Below are positions 57,741-64,000 of a DNA stretch of 64,000 nucleotides, one piece after another (position 1 is the stretch's first letter; each line of letters opens with the position of its first letter). This DNA comes from Alnus glutinosa (lineage: Eukaryota > Streptophyta > Magnoliopsida > Fagales > Betulaceae). The translations under genes were made by a program, and so were the position numbers. The notes under the pieces are model-generated. The model saw only the letters and a list, made by a program, of their open reading frames with translations, did no database searches and was not told where the DNA came from. The stretch spans positions 5,351,001-5,415,000 of the forward strand of contig NC_084886.1 in the NCBI RefSeq assembly GCF_958979055.1, read 5' to 3'.

Positions 57741-58170
57741 GGGAGATCATCAAACCCTGAGCCCCAAATATACCCAAATTTCTGATCAGAGCCGCCTGAC
57801 AATCGATTTGATGCTTCAACCCATCCAATGAGGTTATATATGGCTATCCTCACCCCCATTGATGGGAGGAGCAACCACTAGTGTACTGTTTAAGCATTAT
57901 TCCATATTTACTGTCAGGCATTATATTTGCAAACGAAATTGATATGCTTTTTAGCATGTCAGTTTCGCGTAAGAAGTGTGTATCGAGTGTTTTTGTATCA
58001 CTTCTCTTGCTATCAGGCATAACATTTGCAAACGTAACTGATAGGCATTGAGCCTGTCAATTTTTAAGACTTGTTTTTTGCAAAGTGCTTTTAAAAGCAC
58101 GTTGAGGGGCAAACCCATTGTGCACGCCCCTCCATTTACCAGTAAGAAAGCAAAAATTATTCTTTTATTC
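57741..58170. other. Intergenic with a loose internal repeat
   Basis: CAGGCATTATATTTGCAAACG (57916) and CAGGCATAACATTTGCAAACG (58015), each followed by a TGATA(T/G)GC...TGTCA(G/A)TTT block, form two diverged copies about 100 bp apart. No gene. Confidence 0.5.
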
Positions 58171-58179
58171 TATTTATTC

Positions 58180-59134
58180 GTACACAAATACCAATTAAAG
58201 AGGAAATCAAAATAAAATTGAGTTGATTTGTTGCTAAAGTTGGAAAATTGTCAAAATTGGTCTGCATCTGATGGATCCGCTCAAGCCCTTCATTGACTGT
58301 AGCTCTTGCAAAGGATTCTATACCTCTCCTTGTGGACCACCACTCGAGCGGTCCTCTCTAAGGGACCACTCGAGCGCTTCTTCAAGTGCTCATCGAGCGG
58401 AGTGCTCAACTTGTCATAGATTTATAATCTCCTCCAATTTAAATACTTATGAGGGAATATATTGTTAGAGACATTGTGAAGGTTGGCCATCGGATCAAGA
58501 TAACACCTGCTCTGATATCATTTGATGTAGTGGAAGCGATAGAAAAGAAAAGAAGAACCAAGAACCGTGTCCGCAATTCTAAAACTTAACAAGCTATGAA
58601 ATTACCTTTGTAAAAGTAAAGAATCTCAAAATTTTACTAATCTTCGACAACTCATTCTTCAACAACTTGCCTCTTCAATACAATTAGGACCCTTTTTATA
58701 AAAGTAAACACAAGGCTTCGAAAGGAAAGAAACTAATGCTAGAATCAATCTAAAGATAGACATTTTCTGAAATATGGAAAGCCTAACTAACACTTGCTAG
58801 CAATAATCTAAAGATGAGAAATATATGTGAAATATGGAAAGTCAATCCAAAAATATAAACTAAAATCAAAGAAGGAATAAAAAAAGAAAAAAAAGAAAAG
58901 AGAAGAAGTTGATTTGTCGCCTAAGAAAATTGTCAAAATTGGTCTGTAGTTGATGGAGCTCAAGCCCTGCATTGAGCATGGCTCAAGCGAAGGATTATGT
59001 GTCTCTCCTAGTGAACCACTACTCGAGCGTCGCTCGATCCCATCCGACCACTACTTGAGTGGTCCTCTCGAGTAGGGGACCTCTCGAATGCTTCTTCAAG
59101 TGCTCGTCGAGCGGAGTGCCCAACTTGTCCTACA
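58180..59134 (-). mobile_element. Deleted LTR retrotransposon remnant
   Basis: A 5' LTR (minus strand) at 59134-58526 starts TGTAGGAC and ends CCACTACA. Next to it lies a primer-binding-like site TGATATCAGAGC (58520-58509). After only about 90 bp of interior comes a truncated second LTR (about 58419-58180), sharing TTGTCAAAATTGGTCTG, CTTCTTCAAGTGCTC and CGAGCGGAGTG with the first. No coding sequence remains. Confidence 0.65.
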
Positions 59135-59159
59135 TCATTCACTCACAGCCGAGAAGACA

Positions 59160-59640
59160 TATAGGTCTCGTTTGGTTTGTAGAATAAGCAGTCCATTTGG
59201 AAAGGAAGTAGTTATTACTGAGAATGAAAGATAGTAGAATAGAATAGTTATTGATGCTTTTTAGTTTTGTGACAACACATATACTTTAATTATAATCAAA
59301 TCAAAATTACAAAAGAAGAAGAAGAAGAAGAAGACGTGAAACTGGTTGGGTGGTTGGCCACCCACGACGACTCTTGGGGGTGGCTACGGCCACCCCCGAA
59401 GGACTCCAGGGGTGGTCGCACCACCCCCGACTCCATCTATGGCTGGCCGACCACCCATTGGGGTGGTCGGCTAAACACAATATCACGTATGTTTCTATTT
59501 TCTTTTTAAAGTTGAGACAAAATAGAAAATAATACGAGTGATTTTTTTTCTAAAAAATGTAGTTTATTTCTTTAGGAATAGTTATTATTCTCATTCGTAA
59601 GGAAACAATTATTCCAATTGGAATAACTATCCTGAAGCCA
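59160..59640. mobile_element. MITE-like region with GC-rich palindromic insert
   Basis: GTCTCGTTTGGTTTGTAGAA, with AATAGTTATTGATGC, and on the other side AGGAATAGTTATTATTCTCA with GGAATAACTATCCTGAAGCC form weak inverted ends. The middle (59340-59475) holds GGGGTGGCTACGGCCACCCC and GGGGTGGTCGCACCACCCCC units, like the cores of the 39.8 and 45.3 kb elements. Confidence 0.4.
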
Positions 59641-59959
59641 ACCCCCCTTATAATTAGATTGGGGCTGGGTTTAGCAGATGGCCCCCCAACTAGCATCTAT
59701 TAGTTAAGGGATTGGTTGAGCTCTGGTGAGTTGTCGGACTTATCCACCAAGGGATTCGCAGAATTTCTGTGGATTGCGTCCATTATCCATAGTCTTGACT
59801 TAGCTTTAGAGGAAAGAATATGGCCGGGGATAGGGGTGAAAAGGAAACGAGACCTTTTTTTGCACCCTGTTTTGGCCTTGCAGCTATTAGTACTATTAAT
59901 AATATATAATAATAAATAATATTCTTTATTCTATAATATTAAGAATAATATCTTCTTCT

Positions 59960-60003
<44 letters not shown>

Positions 60004-60285
60004 CTATTTCAAAGAATAGACCTCTACCAAATAAAAGAATGAAGGAGATTTATTCCATGAACCATACGAGGCCATAATCTTCAGTTATATGATATGCATC
60101 AAGATCAAAAGAAGCTGGGACTAGAAGGATGATGATCATGCAGCCCATGCCACAGAAAAATAAGTTAATTTTGTTTCCAAAAGAAGCTGATTTTTGTTTT
60201 AAAAAAAAAAAATATTTTGAGAGAAAATTCATAATACTGTATCCGTCACAAAAATCATAGAGCTCATTGAGGTTAATAATATTTT
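59641..60285. other. Intergenic with a long poly(T) run
   Basis: A run of almost 40 T at 59963-60000, preceded by AATAATAT repeats. No gene seen. Confidence 0.6.
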
Positions 60286-60308
60286 GAGAGAGAGAGAGGG
60301 AGGGAGCT

Positions 60309-60367
<59 letters not shown>

Positions 60368-60381
60368 GGGAGGGAGGGAGA

Positions 60382-60430
<49 letters not shown>
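60286..60430. repeat. Long (GA)n microsatellite
   Basis: About 140 bp of GA with GGGA and GCGA interruptions. Long open frames across it are an artefact of the dinucleotide repeat. Confidence 0.95.
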
Positions 60431-60433
<3 letters not shown>

Positions 60434-61581
60434 CTCCTGTTTGTCCAATTCTTGATATTCTTAGGAATCAACAATATGTCAATACCTTCAATACTTGTAT
60501 TAATTCTTGAGCGAATCATTAGGATTGAAAAATTAAGGCTTTCTTCGAGTATTCATGTTGGAAAAATGTAAATGCGTCTGATCAGATTAAACAAGAGATA
60601 AAAGGTTCGACCTTAATAAAAGATTAAACTAGAGAATAATTAGATAGCTGAGGAGGCATCTTTTCAGTAGTACCCTGTTCTAAACTATAATATTTACGAA
60701 CACCTTAATAAAGGCTTAAAAAATAAATAAGAGACAATAGTAAAAAATAGATCGAGGTTAAGCATATATAAACTCAGAAATGGAGAAAAATAAAATTAAT
60801 TAAGAAACACTTAGTGAAATATGGTCAGATATTGTTAGAGAGACAAAGAGAGAGAGACATGCACCGTTCAAAAGATATGTGCAAGAAGCATGTAGGATAA
60901 TTGAAAACCCTACTATTTGAACGAGAAAGACAGACCATTCGAATAGTATGTGCAAGAAGCCACGTAAGATAAATTGAAAACACTATCGTTCAAACGGCTC
61001 GAAGTTTGTTCTCATGTGAATGGATAAATCCAAACATGGCAGAAGTGGGCATGCAGAGCTCTATTTAAGCCCCCATGGTAAACCCTAACACCCTACTCAC
61101 TCGTCCAAAGCCACTGGAGAGAGAGAAAGTGAGGGAAAAAGAGAGAGAGTGGGAGAAAGAGAGGTTCTTAAAGGTTTGAGCTTTAAATCTTTCAAGGAAG
61201 CAAACCCCTAGCCTTTTTTTCTTTGGTATATTTCGTTTATAATGCATGCTTAAGTTGTAACTTATGGTGGTGTTTACTGTATGTGTTTGTGTGTGAGTTC
61301 TGGTGTGATGAGAATAAACAAAGGTTTTTCAAGGGCGTTTGCAGCTACGGTGAAAGCTGGTTTCCCATGAAGACATCATGGAAAGAAAAGAATAAGGTAA
61401 AATGGACATGTCGCTTTCAATTCGATACTGAAATGTATAAAATCCTTAATAACACGTGTTTATTGTTCCACATTTTTTAAATATAATATAGATTAGGGGT
61501 GTACAAGCAAAACAGTTATTAACCTTTAATGATCGTTAACCGTATAATTGCAAATAACCGTAACCGGGACAACTGCATAAC
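60431..61581. other. Intergenic; possible LTR-like leader
   Basis: Two diverged tandem copies of a unit of about 75 bp occupy 60863-61005 (ATGTGCAAGAAGCATGTAGG and ATGTGCAAGAAGCCACGTAA). CTCTATTTAAGCCC near 61059 resembles a TATA region followed by a GA-rich leader, as in many LTRs, but no partner repeat is in the window. Confidence 0.35.
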
Positions 61582-62758
61582 CACTACAAAAAAAGGGCAT
61601 TTATGGACTGTTTTTTTTCTAGACGGTTTTAGAAATCGTCTAGAAAACAAAATTTGCAGACTTTTTTTCGAAACCATCTGTAAAAAATTTATTATGGACA
61701 GTTTGATTAAACCGTCCATAAAATTCCAGACGGCTTTAACTAAATTGTCTGGAAATTTACATTTTCCAAACGGTTTTTTTTTGAAACAGTCTGTAAATGT
61801 TATTCCCAGAGAATTTTATGGACGGTTTTTATAAAATCGTCCATAAAGTTTCAGTTCCAAACGGTTTCTTTTGAAACCGTATGGAAATATTTTTTCCCAC
61901 GCCATGTCATCAATCCGCATGATAGCCTCAGATTTCACCACATCCATCCGATTTTTTTCCAACCAAAATCACAACCGTCCGTTTCTTTTGAAAGCCTAAA
62001 AATTTTCTAGCCAAAATCACACCCCCAATATTCAGCGCATTGTAAACAAACGAATACAAAACCCTAACCCTCCAACCCTGAATCGAGTCGATCTGATTCT
62101 CAAACAAACACATATTGCCCGGAGGAAGTCGACAGGGGAAAGACTTCTTCTTCACCAGCTTCTTCTTCATCAATCTTCTCCCACTACGACGTACAGCACC
62201 TTCCAGCTCCTTTACTCCGATTCCCAAGTCGGTCTCATGTTCATCCCAACTGAAAAGATCGACCCCAGTCAGACCCAGTCCTTCTCCTTGATAGCCCAGA
62301 AAACTGTTGGAGTCATGGGGCCCCAGCTTGCCAGAGGTGGGTTCCGCGTGAACCTGTGGGGCTTCTTCCGCGTGAACCTTGCCTTTGGTTTTGATTGGAT
62401 TTGAGTGGCTGAATTTGATTTGGGTGTAGATCTGGTTGTTGATTTGGGTGTTTCCGGCTAGATTTGGCCGTCTTCTCCGTCGTCGACCGACTTGGTGGCA
62501 TTTTTTTCGGCTAGATTTGGCCGGCCGTCTTCTCCCGTCGACGAAAATTAATATAATGAAAATAATATCATTTATAATTAATTATATTAATATATATAAA
62601 AAAGAAATAAATCCCAATAGAAAAAAAAAAAAAGAAAAAGAAAAAGAAATAAGAAATAAATCCATACAAAAAAAAAAAATTACAAAATCTAGACAGTTTA
62701 GTCTCAAACCGTCTAGAAATAATTCTGGACGGTTTTTTCAAACCATCCAAAATTAGTG
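61582..62758. mobile_element. CACTA-like non-autonomous element
   Basis: Starts with CACTACAAAAAAAGGGC, the En/Spm-type terminus. The left 300 bp holds many copies, in both orientations, of a motif around GACGGTTT / AAACCGTC (also AACGGTTT, GACAGTTT). More copies stand at the right end (62693-62748), before ...TTAGTG. Such subterminal arrays are typical transposase-binding regions of CACTA elements. The interior (61.9-62.55 kb) has no transposase and may include captured host sequence. The right terminus is degenerate and no clean 3-bp target duplication was found. Confidence 0.7.
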
Positions 62759-63039
62759 ACAGTAGGGCTTTGCCAGTAGCAACACAAAGAAAATAATTTT
62801 TTTTTCTTGGAAGAATATCCATAACACAAAAGTATAACAAAGTGAAACAATTCATGAGGGGTGCCATACTAGTAGTGGGACAGTGGCACTGTTGCATGCC
62901 CCCCCTTGTATAGCTGTATGGAATGGTGACCATCGAAATTAGCAAAAGTTCTACTTTTTCTTTAATTCTTGGTTGTGAGTTCCATTTGATGGTTCCAGAC
63001 CCTGGCCTCCAAATCTGTCCTTTTGTACTCCACTACTAA

Positions 63040-63427
63040 GAGCACTCACATTGGATCATGTAAAAGCCCCTCTAAATCTATAATAGATAATAAACTCACA
63101 AAAATAGCCCTCCATTGGATTATCTATCCTAAATCTAAAATAGAGTTTTGGTAGATTTGTGAATAGTACAACTCTACATGTGGAGTTGCACTATTCACCA
63201 ATCTATCCATTATTTTATTGTTTTCTAATTACAAAAAGTGAAAAAAGTAAAATGACAAAAAGTAGAAAAGAGATAAAAAGAATAAAATAAGAGTAAAAAA
63301 ATAGTATAGAGTTAAGAATAGATAATCGGATGGAGTGTACCTTTTAAAATTCATTAGCTAAACTAGATAAAGTGAGTTTTGATTAGCTATTTTAGATTGA
63401 AATATACACGATCCAATGTGAGTGCTC
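63040..63427. mobile_element. PIF/Harbinger-type MITE
   Basis: GAGCACTCACATTGGATCAT at the left is mirrored by GATCCAATGTGAGTGCTC at the right, flanked by a TAA target duplication (63037-63039 and 63428-63430). The 388-bp AT-rich interior is non-coding. TIR and 3-bp TAA/TTA site fit Tourist-like elements. Confidence 0.85.
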
Positions 63428-63430
63428 TAA

Positions 63431-64000
63431 TATAGTTGTTCTCATGGCCTTTTTGAACAATAAACAAAAGAATTTGAATCTCGTCACTTCTCTTTATCAT
63501 GATGTTACTGCGCTTTAAATAAATCTCTGAGGAAGATATTTCTAATCAGTTAGAGCTATATATAGCCTTAAGAATAGTTGTTTTGGTTGTGCTTTTCTGC
63601 AGCTATCATTATAGAAACCCTTATCTTCTTATTTTGAAGAACAATTTCAGATTCTTACACTTAAAATATGTTATAAACATCTATGAGTGGGAAAAATATC
63701 TTGCTCACCAGCTAAGGAGCTTTGTTTTATATACAATTAAAACAATCAATTAATGGTCCTTGATTAATATATATAAAGATCACACACCGGCCACTTGCAT
63801 TTATTTTAGTTACCCATTTGTCAAAGTATTTATTTATTTATTCGTTTCCAACAATAATATTTTGAGTGTTTATTGTAATTTGAAATTTCATGATCAATAA
63901 GGTTAACATGCACGATTTATATTAAGTTAGTACTTGTTAAATTATTTTCTGCTAGGTGTTATATCATTGTTATTCAATTTGATCTTAGGCAGTTTGGTTT
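63431..64000. other. AT-rich intergenic, no gene seen
   Basis: No domain, repeat or RNA feature recognised up to the right edge. Confidence 0.5.

Noticed and set aside
60050..60519. Open frames of 70-132 residues rich in Ser-Leu repeats
   Set aside because: They are translations of the (GA)n microsatellite and its flanks; no codon structure or family.

Overview
This is plant nuclear DNA, almost certainly from a eudicot and probably a woody rosid. The coding sequence is split by GT-AG introns, and the proteins are plant-specific or of plant type: a RAD6-type E2, an inactive LRR receptor-like kinase, an MBD5/6-type protein, OEP16-1, a PPR protein and MIR395. The intergenic DNA is AT-rich and full of MITEs, LINE remnants, short LTR elements and a CACTA-like element. 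The species is an inference; nothing here fixes it.

Layout. 1-430 is an 80-bp minisatellite, followed by AT-rich DNA to 3.1 kb. 3.1-6.8 kb holds a complete RAD6-type E2 gene (+), convergent with a complete LRR pseudokinase gene (-, 7.3-10.2 kb). 14.1-17.6 kb holds an MBD5/6-like gene (-); its 2.66-kb first intron carries an antisense LINE fragment. 18.8-19.6 kb is a decayed PPR gene, 21.5-21.8 kb a nearly perfect foldback element, and 24.3-25.2 kb a CXIP4 homologue broken by two single-base deletions and a stop. 28.5-30.5 kb is OEP16-1 (+). 32.5-32.7 kb holds two exons of an alpha-N-acetylglucosaminidase gene. 33.6-35.9 kb is a mitochondrial-type PPR gene (-). 36.5-39.3 kb is a secreted PQQ-propeller protein (-).

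The right third (41.5-57.7 kb) is the most striking part: a microRNA395 locus. Four good MIR395 fold-backs are visible, at 43.2 kb (-), 50.6 kb (-), 51.5 kb (+) and 55.8 kb (+), each with a TATA box upstream. Two further decayed 5' arms lie at 44.2 kb (+) and 55.0 kb (-), also behind conserved TATA boxes. They fit three divergent pairs: unit A (43.2/44.2), unit B (50.6/51.5) and unit C (55.8/55.0). C is an inverted copy of A, inside an inverted repeat with arms of about 3.4-3.6 kb. miR395 is known to target ATP sulfurylases and the sulfate transporter SULTR2;1 under sulfate limitation, so this is probably a sulfate-homeostasis locus.

Mobile elements have reshaped the locus. A short LTR retrotransposon without pol (48.9-50.4 kb, TSD TTGTG) sits 170 bp from one hairpin. 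A 281-bp solo LTR sits in one arm of the inverted repeat, and the other arm keeps the empty site. Two copies of a long-TIR element with a GC-rich palindromic core lie at 39.8 and 45.3 kb. 58-64 kb is repeats: an LTR remnant, a GA microsatellite, a CACTA-like element and a PIF/Harbinger MITE.
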